Assembly (NCBI GenBank): GCA_019802505.1
Contig: JAFMOC010000003.1
Span: 1,092,501-1,156,500, forward strand
DNA: 64,000 nt
Direction: 5' to 3'
From: Corydoras sp. C115
Taxonomy: Eukaryota > Chordata > Actinopteri > Siluriformes > Callichthyidae
Part shown: positions 26,220-51,189 of the stretch, piece by piece
Position numbering within the stretch: position 1 is the stretch's first letter
Layout of the letters: each line of letters starts with the position of its first letter
Position numbers and translations under genes: made by a program
The notes under the pieces: generated by a model
Database searches by the model: none
The model's input: only the letters and a program-made list of their open reading frames with translations
Told to the model about the DNA's origin: nothing

Positions 26220-26804
26220 TAGTTGTGTATTCTATTATATTCTATTATATATTATATTATATTTTATCTATTTACTGTATTTTTATCTCATTTTCTTCTT
26301 TAAAATTGTAATTTAAATTCTAACTTTAAAAGAACAGGGTAATCAGGGTCCGTGACCCATAATTACATTTTTTGTCTCATGTACCACGTGATATTAATGA
26401 TCATGAAATTTTCTTGAATCTTGAATATTAAGCAATGCAGTATTTATTTGATGCGTCAGGATGTTTTCTCATTTACACAGTCTCTCACTATCATCTGATA
26501 ATCATCATTAATGCTCATGTTGGTCTTTTACAGAGTAATGGGCGCCACAGAGACTCCCATCCTGATTGTGGGCAACAAGCGTGACCTCCAGCGTGGCCGA
26601 GTCATCCCACGCCACAACGTCTCAGACTTGGTGCGCAAAAGCTGGAAGTGTGGGTACGTGGAGTGTTCGGCCAAATACAACTGGCACATTTTGCTGCTGT
26701 TCGGGGAAGCACTCCGCAGTGTGAGCTGTACCCGCTGTAAACACGTACACGCTACCATGCGCTTTCAACGGGCATTGCGCAGAGAGCGCTGCGCCCTCAT
26801 GTGA
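5731..26804 (+). CDS. rasl10b: RASL10B-like Ras family small GTPase, 3 coding exons
   Basis: Coding exons 5731-5946, 13544-13668 and 26534-26804 join in phase (216+125+271 nt) to 203 codons plus TGA, the same length as human RASL10B. Seen: P-loop GAQGVGKT at residues 11-18, NKRD at 128-131, SAK at 159-161, and a C-terminal CaaX box CALM (200-203) predicting prenylation and membrane attachment. The switch II DxxG is missing: DYPA occupies residues 59-62, so canonical Gln61-type GTP hydrolysis is doubtful; RASL10 proteins are generally divergent here. The ATG is chosen because it places the P-loop at the family position; upstream ATGs are out of frame or give a non-homologous extension. Splice sites are CAG|gtacaa, ttttttag|GAG, CCAG|gtggga and ttacag|AGTAATG. 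The gene faces gas2l2 tail to tail, as RASL10B and GAS2L2 do in human. The paralogue RASL10A is the alternative; recalled sequence such as YILVYDICCFDSFEYVK fits RASL10B better. Confidence 0.93.
5984..6387 (+). mobile_element. hAT-type MITE, copy 1
   Basis: 404 bp bounded by inverted ends TAGGGGTG...CACCCCTA and a perfect 8-bp target duplication GTTATTAG (5976-5983, 6388-6395). The 8-bp duplication places it in the hAT superfamily. Internal subterminal motifs repeat GTCGA. No transposase frame. Confidence 0.88.
6446..6740 (-). mobile_element. SINE (Mermaid/DANA-like)
   Basis: Tail-first copy from ccatccattatctgccgc to gaatccctagtgctgaga. The head is truncated just beyond the B box. Confidence 0.85.
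7000..7685 (+). mobile_element. Head-to-tail SINE dimer
   Basis: Two copies (boundary near 7347) sit inside one 12-bp direct repeat AATACATATTTG (6988-6999, 7686-7697). The junction keeps the last bases of that repeat (atttg). This suggests unequal crossover after a single insertion. Confidence 0.85.
7700..8289. other. Intronic stretch without recognised gene
   Basis: AT-rich rasl10b intron 1 (between the first and second coding exons). Apart from a LINE 3' tail at about 7830-7905 I see nothing. Confidence 0.6.
7830..7905 (+). mobile_element. LINE 3' tail fragment
   Basis: Carries ttgtaagtcgctttggat and the aaatgtaaatg end. It matches the 3' end of the LINE at 40353-41023. Confidence 0.7.
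8290..8575 (-). mobile_element. SINE, head lost
   Basis: Minus copy ending at the B-box region (ggggattcga), where it abuts a plus copy starting at 8577, giving a head-to-head pair. Confidence 0.85.
8577..8910 (+). mobile_element. SINE (Mermaid/DANA-like)
   Basis: Plus copy with complete A and B boxes and an (ATGA)n tail. It is internally shortened after the B box. Confidence 0.85.
8914..9618. other. Intronic stretch without recognised gene
   Basis: rasl10b intronic DNA with no repeat, exon or RNA that I recognise. Confidence 0.6.
9634..10411 (+). mobile_element. SINE multimer inside one target duplication
   Basis: A 3' SINE fragment, a shortened copy (from about 9788) and a fuller copy (from about 10093) lie between direct repeats GGAACAGGTCATGGT at 9619-9633 and 10412-10426. 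Part of the repeat (ggtcatggtgggg) recurs inside, near 9780. Confidence 0.8.
10427..11616. other. Intronic stretch without recognised gene
   Basis: Unique-looking AT-rich sequence in the rasl10b intron. Open frames are short and resemble no known protein. Confidence 0.6.
11617..11955 (-). mobile_element. SINE (Mermaid/DANA-like)
   Basis: Near full length, with the B box readable on the minus strand and a run of nine G at the recurrent expansion site near 11667. The A box is truncated. Confidence 0.85.
11964..12053 (-). mobile_element. SINE 3' fragment
   Basis: Only the tail and last 80 bp (cttccactttatcc to gggcgctg) remain. Confidence 0.75.
12060..13543. other. Intronic stretch before rasl10b exon 2
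   Basis: Repeat-poor AT-rich DNA. Nothing recognised except the pyrimidine tract leading to the exon acceptor. Confidence 0.6.
13544..13668 (+). CDS. rasl10b: rasl10b coding exon 2 (residues 73-114)
   Basis: Begins EWSDVCCRG and ends QQILET plus two bases of Arg. It is flanked by a ttttttag acceptor and a CCAG|gtggga donor, leaving phase 2. It encodes the central strand containing ILVYD. Confidence 0.93.
13756..13972 (+). mobile_element. Second tRNA-derived SINE family, copy 1
   Basis: Head ggtagttcagtggtttggg (A-box-like), B-box-like gggttcaaattcc, then accctcattgctccagg. Its tail ttgtaagtcgctttggat is shared with the LINE at 40353-41023. Confidence 0.8.
14233..14484 (+). mobile_element. 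5'-truncated SINE at the left duplication edge
   Basis: Starts directly at atgttctcccc after an A run. Diagnostic variants are aggttctccga, cagtgatgg and aaaactttc. It is followed by (TA)n. Confidence 0.88.
14485..14552. repeat. (TA)n microsatellite
   Basis: About 33 TA units directly after the SINE tail gataatgga. The duplicate at 18308-18357 has about 24. Confidence 0.95.
15773..15895. repeat. Unclassified interspersed repeat, copy 3 (partial)
   Basis: Shares ttcaagtaatttattt, gcagctttacag and gcaagccgaagcgacag with 68-290 but stops before its second half. Confidence 0.65.
16070..16368 (-). mobile_element. SINE in duplication unit 1
   Basis: Minus copy with an internal deletion near the tail. 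It is flanked by ATTCAATCTTTA / ATTCGATCTTTA (16058-16069, 16369-16380). Confidence 0.85.
17397..17470 (-). mobile_element. LINE-like 3' end with (TTATC)n tail
   Basis: Read on the minus strand it ends ggacaataaagg followed by repeated ttatc, a common retroposon 3' end. The family was not determined. It is repeated at 21187-21260. Confidence 0.45.
17968..18307 (+). mobile_element. Hybrid SINE at the duplication junction
   Basis: The 5' part matches the SINE at 21760 (ggtggcacgttggc, gcatgttctcc, gattcccaatc). The 3' part matches the truncated SINE at 14233 (aggttctccga, cagcacccaaaac). The switch falls within 32 shared bases, 18056-18087. Confidence 0.9.
18308..18357. repeat. (TA)n microsatellite, duplicate of 14485-14552
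   Basis: Same flanks as the first copy but shorter. Confidence 0.95.
19568..19690. repeat. Unclassified interspersed repeat, copy 4 (partial)
   Basis: The unit 2 counterpart of 15773-15895. Confidence 0.65.
19870..20167 (-). mobile_element. SINE in duplication unit 2
   Basis: Counterpart of 16070-16368 with the same internal deletion and the same flanks. Confidence 0.85.
21187..21260 (-). mobile_element. LINE-like 3' end, duplicate
   Basis: Counterpart of 17397-17470. Confidence 0.45.
21760..22113 (+). mobile_element. SINE at the right duplication edge
   Basis: Full head, with diagnostic cgggttccccgg downstream of the shared 32 bp. It is shortened before cagcgatag. It is the inferred second parent of the hybrid at 17968. 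Confidence 0.88.
22220..22620. repeat. CpG-rich unclassified repeat, copy 1
   Basis: Starts near gtgtcagcgatg, is rich in CG and ACG motifs in its first 180 bp, then contains ggacaccaacagaa, tcacgtgcacaaaa and gagggacaggtgcc. The second copy is at 56035-56462. No ORF of note. Confidence 0.7.
22621..23300. repeat. Unclassified middle repeat, copy interrupted by a SINE
   Basis: Outer parts (cccacaac.ttattcctt near 22636 and aggacagccaatagct near 23240) match the repeats at 51190-51950 and 52100-52490. A SINE insertion splits this copy. Confidence 0.55.
22697..23201 (+). mobile_element. SINE interrupted by a LINE tail
   Basis: Flanked by ATCATTTAAATC (22685-22696, 23202-23213). At about 22969-23034 a minus LINE tail (tcatttagcagacgc) breaks the SINE, and part of the SINE middle is repeated after it. 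Confidence 0.75.
23300..24135. other. Intronic stretch without recognised gene
   Basis: rasl10b intron 2. A 107-codon open frame from 23669 has no recognisable motif, and I do not call it a gene. Confidence 0.55.
24148..24487 (+). mobile_element. SINE (Mermaid/DANA-like)
   Basis: Full-length copy flanked by GAGTCTGTCTTT (24136-24147 and about 24488-24499). Confidence 0.87.
24958..25290 (-). mobile_element. 5'-truncated LINE fragment
   Basis: Reads on the minus strand through aaactactgaagacgcatc to the tail aaatgtaatataatgag(atg)n. It matches 40353-41023. The A/T-rich middle has expanded. Confidence 0.75.
25380..25670 (+). mobile_element. SINE, internally deleted
   Basis: Head and tail are present. 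About 60 bp between the B box and cagtccaaaaac are missing. Confidence 0.85.
25728..26050 (-). mobile_element. SINE (Mermaid/DANA-like)
   Basis: Minus copy with a complete head (ccaccgtgccgccc at its end). The tail is shortened before cccatccagagg. Confidence 0.85.
26143..26216. repeat. (TA)n microsatellite
   Basis: About 37 units, 320 bp before rasl10b exon 3. Confidence 0.95.
26534..26804 (+). CDS. rasl10b: rasl10b coding exon 3 (residues 114-203, stop)
   Basis: The first base completes AGA (Arg114). The exon carries the base-recognition NKRD and SAK motifs, a Cys/His-bearing tail (CTRCKHVH) and terminal CALM, then TGA. The 3' UTR runs on without repeats to about 27600. Confidence 0.94.
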
Positions 26805-27169
26805 GGAACCAGCTTGCCACTTTGCTCCGAAGTGAAGGCCATGCACTCGGGTTGCTTACTCGCCAAGGAACTTCTGCCACAGACATTTCAGCAGAAGAAA
26901 TGCGTCTTGTTTTCAGATGCCAAGATGGATCCCTACGTGCTGCTTCTTTAGGAAGGAAGCCTGCTACTAAATGCCTCGTCGACATCTGAAGCCTCAAAAT
27001 CAGCTTTAATATCATTTTGCTGGAATGCTAATAACAGATTTGGTCTGGGACCATTATAGAATCACCTCCACTGCTTCGTTGACGGATCTTCCAGTTCTTC
27101 TCATCAGCAGTATCTCCCTTGTCATTGGGTGCAGATGTTCCACACACTGGTGCAATACACACGAGCACA

Positions 27170-27386
27170 AATAAAGGGAGGAGAGTCAGAACCCGTTTAG
27201 TTTGTTCTGATGCACTTTCTATCTCTGGTATCAAATCGCCTGACAAGGCATTGAAAAATGTCTTCATTCAGCTCGCTCATCAGATCTTAGAGCAGAAAAC
27301 AGGTCAGTGAATCACCCGTAATGCTGCACCAGTGCACAAGGCTCAAACAATTCGACAGTTTAAATCATGTGAGCCCATAAAATAAA
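27170..27386 (+). terminator. rasl10b: Candidate rasl10b polyadenylation signals
   Basis: AATAAA occurs at 27170-27175 and 27381-27386, about 370 and 580 bases after the stop codon. Which is used cannot be told from the sequence. Confidence 0.35.
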
Positions 27387-27716
27387 ACCCAAGTCCGACC
27401 TAATCTCGTTTTTATCTCGTCAAGGCAGCACAATACTTCCAGGGAAATGGATTCGGGGTGTCCTTTGCTCCAAAGTTTATAGGAATGATTTACTGGATAT
27501 TTGTGCATGTACGGATTTTATTTTAATAAGGAGGTCACTGTTTTAATATTTATGGACATGGATGGACTTTTGAAAGACAGGATCACACTGTGCTCAATGT
27601 TTAATATTTTGCAGCTGCATTATATGACCAAAAGTATGATACTGCTTCTAAATAATTAGCTTTATAGTAAATCTCAAAAGTACATTGTATTACAGCACAT
27701 TAAAACACAGAAATAT

Positions 27717-27722
<6 letters not shown>

Positions 27723-27808
<86 letters not shown>

Positions 27809-27846
27809 TATAATATATATACACACACATATATAGTATATATATA

Positions 27847-27885
<39 letters not shown>
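27723..27885. repeat. (TA)n microsatellite with interruptions
   Basis: Long TA runs broken by cacacacatat and tatagtgtat. A SINE follows directly. Confidence 0.95.
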
Positions 27886-27888
<3 letters not shown>

Positions 27889-28245
27889 ATGGGCGGTGGC
27901 TTAGTGGTTAGCACGTTCGCCTCTCAGCACTAGGATTCCCGGTTCGAATCCCCATCTGGGTGGAGTTTCCATGTTCTCCCCGTGTCCACGTGGGTTTCCT
28001 CCGGGTTCTCCGGTTTCCTCCCACAGTCCAAAAACATGGATCAAGTCAATTGAGTTCTCCAAATTGCCCCATATAGAGTGTGTTTGTGTGCATGTCTGTG
28101 TGAGTGTGTGCCCAGCGATAAATTGGCGTCCTGCCCTGGGTGTATCTGCCCAGCACGCGAAACGTTCTCCCCTGGATGGGCATGGGGAACCCCCCCAATA
28201 GAGGAGAACCCTAATAGACGATAAAGCGGAAGATAATGAAATGAT
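27889..28245 (+). mobile_element. SINE (Mermaid/DANA-like)
   Basis: Nearly complete; the first bases of the head are lost against the (TA)n. It has a run of seven C near 28192. Confidence 0.85.
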
Positions 28246-28261
28246 GAAATATATAGATAGG

Positions 28262-28322
28262 TGTATTACAAGTTGCAGATGCTTTACAAAAACGTCTGCT
28301 AAATGACTAAATGTAAATGTCA
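28262..28322 (+). mobile_element. LINE or SINE2 3' tail fragment
   Basis: Contains aacgtctgctaaatgact and aaatgtaaatg. Confidence 0.55.
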
Positions 28323-28324
28323 AT

Positions 28325-28887
28325 GTATTTAAAGCCGGGAAAGTCTTTGCATTTTTAAAATTGCTGTGATGTCAGTGGTGAGACACTTGAGGTGTTAGCT
28401 TTAATGCCCCGGCCTTAGCGCCCACATTACCTCTGACGTAACATAGTCATTCTGCTACAGATGTACTTTGTGTAGCACTGAAATCCTCTGAATGAGTTAC
28501 TGTGACAGGGGCATTGGGTAACAGACAACGCTAAGGGCTGAAAAGCAGAGCTGAAGGCGATGGACAGTAAGTAGAGGTCATTGATGCTCCTGCCGGACGT
28601 TCCACTAGTGATTGTGTGCAGCATGTATGAACCAGGGTACATACAGCGCAGAGAAAGAACGCTGCGGCAACAGGAACAGGCTTTATTAACAGTCCGCATT
28701 AAAACATGTTAAAAACCGCTGGCCCATGTATCTGCTGGCCACAGCATGTTTCCATTGCTGCTTTATAATCTCCACGCTGTTTGTCTCACCCCGGCTTATA
28801 CCCCCTTGGCATCGTCTGTTTCTAACGCCTCTGCCCCAGTTATAAATTACAGTTTCCTTAGAAAAGGCCATGATTCAGTGGCATTAC
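28325..28887. other. Intergenic stretch without recognised gene
   Basis: Between the convergent genes rasl10b and gas2l2. Nothing recognised. Confidence 0.6.
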
Positions 28888-28897
28888 ATTGTTTATG

Positions 28898-29247
28898 GGC
28901 AGCACGGTGGCTTAGTGGTTAGCACGTTCGCCTCTCAGCGCTAGGGATTCCCGGTTCGAATCCCCATCTGGGAGGAGTTTCCATGTTCTCCCCGTGTCCG
29001 CGTGGGTTTCCTCCGGGTTCTTCGGTTTCCTCCCACAGTCCAAAAACATGGATCAAGCCATTTGAATTCTCCAAATTGCCCCATATAGAGTGTGTCTGTG
29101 TGAGTGAGTGTGTGCCCAGCGATGGATTGCCGCCCTGTCCTGGGTCTATCTGCCCAGCGCCCGAAATGTTCTCCCCTGGATGGGCATGGGGAACCCCACC
29201 GCGACCCTACTAGAGGATAAAGCGGGAGATAATGAATGAATGAATAT
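28898..29247 (+). mobile_element. SINE (Mermaid/DANA-like)
   Basis: Full-length copy flanked by ATTGTTTATG (28888-28897, 29248-29257). Confidence 0.88.
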
Positions 29248-29580
29248 ATTGTTTATGTAACAGTCAGAAAAGGTGGAGCAATAAGGAATAACAAAAGTCT
29301 GAATATGATTGTGTTTTAAATGTAATGTTGGTGTCAATTAGTACTTCTGTCGACTGTTAGTATTGACAAAAAGTGGCATCTTGATAGTTTGGTCAATGTG
29401 ACAGCACTTTGAATGGATATGCTCGAACGTTGAATTGCAGGTCCACCATGACTTTTCAATTTCGGTGTAAATGAAATCCAGTGTTCTACTCCAAGCCCTG
29501 ACCTCAGCCCTATTGTACACTGCTGTAATACACTGCAGTGTTGTGATCCAAGCCTCGCCATCTACGAATTCTCTGCACAC

Positions 29581-29752
29581 TAGGGGCGTCTTCAACTAAG
29601 GATTTTCATAGTCGAATCTGATTCGTCAGATTTTCCCTATAGTCGACTGATAGTCGAATCAGTTAAAATTTCACCACAAGATGGCGCTATAAGCGTGGTT
29701 TTTAAAAAATATTTTTTCTTTGTATTTTACTTGTTTTTCTAACAAAAGAAAA

Positions 29753-29788
<36 letters not shown>

Positions 29789-29971
29789 CTAGAAAATAGG
29801 ATGATTTTATTTGACAAAAAGCTATATATATATAACGAAAACAAAGACATTTCATGTAAAAACTAATGCTTAGCAGCAGCCATGGGCACCCCCATGTGGT
29901 CAAAATGGTACATTCGACTACGGTTCTCCGAATCGAATCGTCGAATCAGCGAATATTGCAGCTCACCCCTA
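29581..29971 (+). mobile_element. hAT-type MITE, copy 2
   Basis: Ends TAGGGGCG and CACCCCTA, 8-bp target duplication CTGCACAC (29573-29580, 29972-29979). It has a long internal T run and otherwise closely follows copy 1. Confidence 0.88.
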
Positions 29972-29979
29972 CTGCACAC

Positions 29980-30945
29980 AAATTCCTAGCCTCACTCTAT
30001 AATCTTATAGAAAGAGCTCTTAGAAATATGAATAGCATTATAGCTTTTCAGAGAATGACCAACCATTGTCTTGCAGGTTTTCCAGACAGACGATCACATA
30101 CTTTGGTCATATAGTGCAAATTGCCTGTTGGGGTAAAGAAATGTACGACTTGGTTTGAGAAAAAAATCATCTGTAAGGATAAGGATGAAGGTTTGTATAC
30201 ATCCAGTACAGTCAGGATGTACTTGTTGCACTAAATCGTAATAAATCATCTTACTGGCATCACATCCCAGTCATCGTTCTTCAGCTGTAGCTTCACAGGC
30301 TGATATCACAAACAATATCTGGCACAGAAGTCACAATAATTACACGTTTGCATTTTATTGACTGTTTCAGCGGAGTGATTTGTAATTACATGCATGTGTG
30401 GCAGAACCAAAGACGATTTACATTTATAGGGGTTTGATTCATCATGCCGCTGAATTTCGCAGGCTTTGCGCTGATAATAAAAGGTCTAACTCTGTCCTTC
30501 CTCAGGGACGTTTAGAAAGAAGGGGAAGGAGAATGAACGAGTGATGCATTGGGACAGCTGCTCTGCCTCAACAGACTGCTGTTTCAGGGAGGCTATAAAT
30601 AGCTTCAGACCTGCGCTAGGGTTTATTTATACAGACTGCATCGCCAAAGATGAGTTTGCAAGGTGACCTGCTAAGTGTTCTAAAGGGAAATATGACAATA
30701 TGACTAAATGAATGTGTTAACGTAATTAAATTACATGAAGCATTAGACGGTTTTTAATGGTGCATGTACAACAAACAAACAACATTTATTTGATTAATTA
30801 GTTTAGCAGCAGATTAGGAGGTTGAAACATCTTGGATTTCAGCTTGTGTCATATTGCTGTTTGTGTATTTTGTCTGTATTGGTAATGGGGACTGAACTGT
30901 AGTATTGTGTGCTCATTAATGTGGAACAAAAATGGTTTAGGACAA
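29980..30945. other. Intergenic stretch without recognised gene
   Basis: AT-rich, no repeats recognised. A (CA)n run ends it at 30946-30969. Confidence 0.6.
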
Positions 30946-30969
30946 TTACACACACACACACACACACAC

Positions 30970-31322
30970 ATTCATTCATTCATTCATTATCTCCCGCTTT
31001 ATCCTCTATTAGGCTCGTGGTGGGGTTCCCCATGCCCATCCAGGGGAGAACATCTCGGGCGCTGGGCAGATAGACCCAGGACAGGGCGCCAATCCATCGC
31101 TGGGCACACACTCACTCACACATACAAACTCTATATGGGGCAATTTTGAGAATTCAATTGACTTGATCCATGTTTTTGGACTGTGGGAGGAAACCGGAGA
31201 ACCCGGAGGAAACCCACGCAGACACGGGGAGAACATGGAAACTCCACCCAGATGGGGATTCGAACCGGGAATCCCTAGCGCTGAGAGGCGAACGTGCTAA
31301 CCACTAAGCCACCGTGCCGCCT
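30970..31322 (-). mobile_element. SINE inserted in a (CA)n run
   Basis: Full-length minus copy with (CA)n on both sides, so the target duplication cannot be told from the microsatellite. Confidence 0.87.
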
Positions 31323-31348
31323 CACACACACACACACATATATATATA

Positions 31349-31694
31349 TGCATCCATCCATCCATCATCATCTTTCGCTTTGTCCTTTACTAGGGTCGCG
31401 GGGGGGGGTTCCCCATGCCCATCCAGGGGAGAACGTCTCGGGCGCTGGACAGATACACCCAGGACGCCAATCTATCTTTGGACACTCACTCACTCACACA
31501 GACACACTATATTTGAGGGAAATTTGAAGAACTCATTTCACCTTGATCCATGTTTTTGGACTGTGGGAGGAAACCAGAGAACCCGGAGGAAACCCACGCA
31601 GACACGGGGAGAACATGGAATCTCCAACCAGATTGGGATTTGAACTGGGAATCCCTAGTGCTGAGAGGGGAACGTGCAAACCACTAAGCCACAG
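31349..31694 (-). mobile_element. SINE, diverged
   Basis: Minus copy with a poly-G run near 31399 and several private changes (atttgagggaaatttg). The head is partly eroded. Confidence 0.82.
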
Positions 31695-32221
31695 ATAGTG
31701 GAAACTCTGTTTCCATTGACTGCAGATATCACCAGATTCTGAGTTCATTCATTTTTTCACCAAAAATTCCATCTCTGTTTTCATTGGTTGCTTCGGATCT
31801 TATCGTCGTGTTCATGTGCCATGTTAAGTGTTTCCAATGATGAGTAAAAGTAAACACTTCACTTTTAGCTCCATCATGGGACTCCAAAAACTTTCCAGAG
31901 CCAGAGACTATGAAAGAAAACAGAAACATGATAAAGTGCTTATTAAACAGAGATTGAGGATTTAAAAAAATATATTTATTTTTTCTAGAAGAATATAAAG
32001 TACTGTACAAGTACTGAACAAAGTATTTTCTTTGTTCTGTTATCAGTATTAAAAACTGCATTTATTCTCTAGGAAATGTGTTTTTTTTTGTTATGTATTT
32101 TGTAGTCTTTTAAACAAATTGATTGGATTTATATTGATAAGAATAGGTGACTCAATTTTCATAGATTTTGGATCCACTATTGATAGCCGATGGATTAGCA
32201 ATGATTTGTCCTAGTGTGTAT
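31695..32221. other. Intergenic stretch without recognised gene
   Basis: AT-rich. Nothing recognised. Confidence 0.6.
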
Positions 32222-32240
32222 ATGTGTGTGTGTGTGTGTG

Positions 32241-32331
<91 letters not shown>
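32222..32331. repeat. (TG)n/(TA)n compound microsatellite
   Basis: A short TG run followed by about 45 TA units. Confidence 0.95.
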
Positions 32332-32333
<2 letters not shown>

Positions 32334-32639
32334 TTATTTTTTTAAAGACCATTTAGAGACTTGGACCATATTGATGCAGTACTAAAGATGAGGATGTAAT
32401 TACTCAAAATGCAGGCTCAGTATTGATTTGGGTTTTTCTCCGATCCAGTCCACTGAAGTCGCCGTTCTTGTTTGAACTGTGGTGTGTTCTGAGCTGCGGT
32501 TTCTTCAGTTGGACAGTGAGGTCATTCCATGGATGGACTGTGCTAGAGTTTGCTTCCAGAAGCTCTGGTTTCTGTCCACAGTTTAAAAACATGCTAATAG
32601 CTCAATTGGAGCTGCGTGATGTGTCTTCCCCGTTTTAAG

Positions 32640-32770
32640 ATTAAAGGACAATAGACAAAGTGTACATAGACAGTTAAGGTCAGAAGAATCCAAGTCTATT
32701 ACGATGTACTGGGACTTTAATGGTGAGCCAGACCTTCAGAGGGAACGGTACAGGAAATCATTCTTACCAA
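32640..32770 (+). pseudogene. Possible LINE reverse-transcriptase C-terminal relic
   Basis: The plus-strand frame gives RYRKSFLPTVNSLYN, resembling the end of many fish non-LTR retrotransposon proteins (YRxSFxPxxxxLYN). It is short and has no upstream RT motifs. It lies 0.4-0.5 kb beyond the gas2l2 stop. Confidence 0.4.
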
Positions 32771-33161
32771 CAGTGAATTCTCTGTACAATCACCTCATCA
32801 CTGATGATATATTTGAGACACACTGCCACTTTCTTCATTTATTCATTCACATTTATTGCACACATTTGTATGTATATTTCATTACATTTGTGGTTTTAAT
32901 GTTTATAGTACAATTTATAGTATATACATGTACTGTACACTGCTCTTTATAGTAGCTTATTATTTATATTATTCTTCTTCACTGAAACTGCACAGGCTGC
33001 TGCAATTCACAATTTTTATCTATCTAATTTCTGAATAAGAACAAAGTCAGGAGATAATAAATCAGTTAGACATCAGCATCCAAGCACCTGTTTAGTCTTT
33101 GCACTTAGTGGCTGGTTCCATTTTGGTCCTGAGACTGAGTGAAGCCTGGATGTCCTGAGAT

Positions 33162-48929
<15,768 letters not shown>

Positions 48930-49021
48930 GATGTCACTGAAAGAACAGTTAAAGAATTACACTTCTCTTAATCATACTGATAGACTAGAACTTTACCTAA
49001 ATGTACATTACATTTGGTCAT

Positions 49022-49352
49022 TTATTCATTCATTCATTATCTCCCGCTTTATCCTCTATTGGGGTCGTGGTGGGGTTCCCCATGCCCATCCAGGGGAGAA
49101 CGTCTCGGGCGCTGGGCAGATAGACCCAGGACAGGGCGCCAATCCATCGCTGGGCACACACTCACTCACACAGACACACTCTATATGGGACTTGATCCAT
49201 GTTTTTGGACTGTGGGAGGAAACCGGAGAACCCGGAGGAAACCCACGCGGACACGGGGAGAACATGGAAACTCCACCCAGATGGGGATTCGAAGCGGGAA
49301 TCCCTAGTGCTGAGAGGCGAACGTGCTAACCACTAAGCCACCGTGCCGCCCT
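49022..49352 (-). mobile_element. SINE upstream of the gas2l2 coding start
   Basis: Minus copy, complete head, with a 35-bp deletion before gacttgatccatg. It lies in the presumed intron between the noncoding and first coding exons. Confidence 0.85.
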
Positions 49353-49919
49353 TAACAATGTAAAATGTAATGTAAAGAAATATAGATCAACTTAGAACAG
49401 AATAATTTTATTAACTTTGTTTTTTAGTTTGTAACAGAAACGAATGAAATCCTTATTTAAACTAGAAACATTTTTGAACTGACTGGCATTTGATGCCTAA
49501 AAATGAAATGAAATAAAATCAATAAATAATAATAAATTCTAATTCATCAGCAACATTCATTCAGGAGCTCAATATATTAACACTTTAACCTACAAAACTA
49601 AAATGAATACAACAATTTGTGCCGTTTTATTTATTTATTTTGTGCTGTTTTTATTTATTTTTTTTATCAAAATGAGGAAGTCCGAACTAATGTCTCCAAC
49701 GCGCCCGTTTTGCAGCGCACAGCTTTTCTGAAGTAATTTTCATAAAGCGGGATGATTGCTGGATATACGCGTCACGTTTACAATTAAAAAACTCAGGCGG
49801 TTATCAGCGTGATTGGGGTGTAATGTCTTTAAGAGACGCCTTCATTTATTTGGCTTCACGCTGTCCGCTGCCAACATTTAAAGACACAGCAGACACACCG
49901 GTCTTTCTTCGTCTCTCAC

Positions 49920-50060
49920 CTTAGTTACAGTGAAGACAGGCACTACATATGCTTCGACATATTTCCTCGTTTTAACTTTCGGTTGCCTTTTGTTGGTCTT
50001 ATTATCTCCGCCTTCCTCTCCGCCATCTCTGTTAAATATTTCTCCATGTTGTCTCTTGAG
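49920..50060 (-). promoter_or_regulatory. gas2l2: Candidate gas2l2 noncoding first exon and promoter
   Basis: On the minus strand a strong donor CTAAG|gtgaga ends at 49920. It could splice to the acceptor seven bases before the gas2l2 ATG. The flanking sequence (49680-50060) is less AT-rich than the area and free of SINEs. The extent is a guess. Confidence 0.35.
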
Positions 50061-50174
50061 GGTTAGTTCAGTACACTTAATATTACTTGCTCTGTGATAT
50101 CTTGTTATGCGCCCCCCAGGCACCGCATTGCGCCCCCCCCCAGGGGGGCGTGCCCCACTATTTGAGAAGCACTG

Positions 50175-50318
50175 GGTTAATCACATCATCCCTGGAGCAA
50201 TGAGGGTTAAGGGTCTTGCTGAAGGACCCACATTGGTAACTTCAGTGGACCTGGGATTTGAACCCCCAACCTTCAGATTGATAGCCCAACGCACTAACCA
50301 CTGAGCTACCATGCTCTT
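50175..50318 (-). mobile_element. Second SINE family, copy 3
   Basis: Minus copy. The B-box complement ggatttgaaccccc and head complement accactgagctacc are clear. The LINE-like tail is missing. Confidence 0.78.
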
Positions 50319-50517
50319 ACGTGCATCTGTCATCTTGTGTCCAGTAAAAGAGTCTAATTATATGTACCAGAACATAAATTGTTGAAAAGTTACTAAAGGA
50401 AAATGGTAAATTAGGACTTTTATTGTCATACATTTTTGACAACTTTAACCTTTCAACACCATGTCCCTTTTCTGTTTTAGTGACACAGTGCACAAAGTAA
50501 GGTCCATAAAAGTATGG

Positions 50518-50780
50518 TGTGGGTGAATGTAACTGAGCCAAACTGACCCCTGACCTTAAAACATTTTTTTCAGTCAGAGAACACACAAAAAGAATATATA
50601 TTTTTTTTGTGATATATATATTTATATAAATATAAAATGATATATTTGTATATATATATTTGTATATAAAATATATATATTTGTGATATAAAAAAATATA
50701 TATTTTTTTTGTGTGTTCTCTGACTGAAAAACTGTTTTAAGGTCCAGGGGTCAGTTTGGCTCAGTTACATTCACCCACAA
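50518..50780. repeat. Inverted repeat with AT-rich loop
   Basis: Arms 50518-50610 and about 50685-50780 are complementary at nearly every base (for example gggtgaatgtaactgagcc against ggctcagttacattcaccc). The 75-bp centre is almost pure A/T. Confidence 0.85.
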
Positions 50781-51039
50781 TGGACCCTTCCCAACTGCTG
50801 CACTATTTTGAATATATATATTAACTGACCAATTAAAAAAACAAAGTAAAGAGAACTAAAAAAAATAATAATTACCATGCAGAAAGACACAGATCTTTTT
50901 GTACTGCAAAGTGCATATATGAACCGAGTGGAATACATTAAATAGACATTTTATATAAAAAAAAAACAAGGAGGTGTCCTAATGAAATGCATAGTGAGTG
51001 GACAGTCCAAAAAGCCTTAAATTTAAGGTCAATATTACA

Positions 51040-51146
51040 AAGGGGTTCTCCATGCCCATCCATGGAAAATCCACACACATTGAGATTTAAGCCTGGATTG
51101 CAATGAGAGGAGAGTGCGCTAACCACTAAGTCACCATGCCGCCCAA
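51040..51146 (-). mobile_element. Degenerate SINE relic
   Basis: Only ttctccatgcccatccatgg, gagatttaagcctgg and gctaaccactaagtcacc remain. Confidence 0.6.
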
Positions 51147-51189
51147 TGTAAATATTAGCATTTTGAAATTAAATTAGCATTTATGTAGG

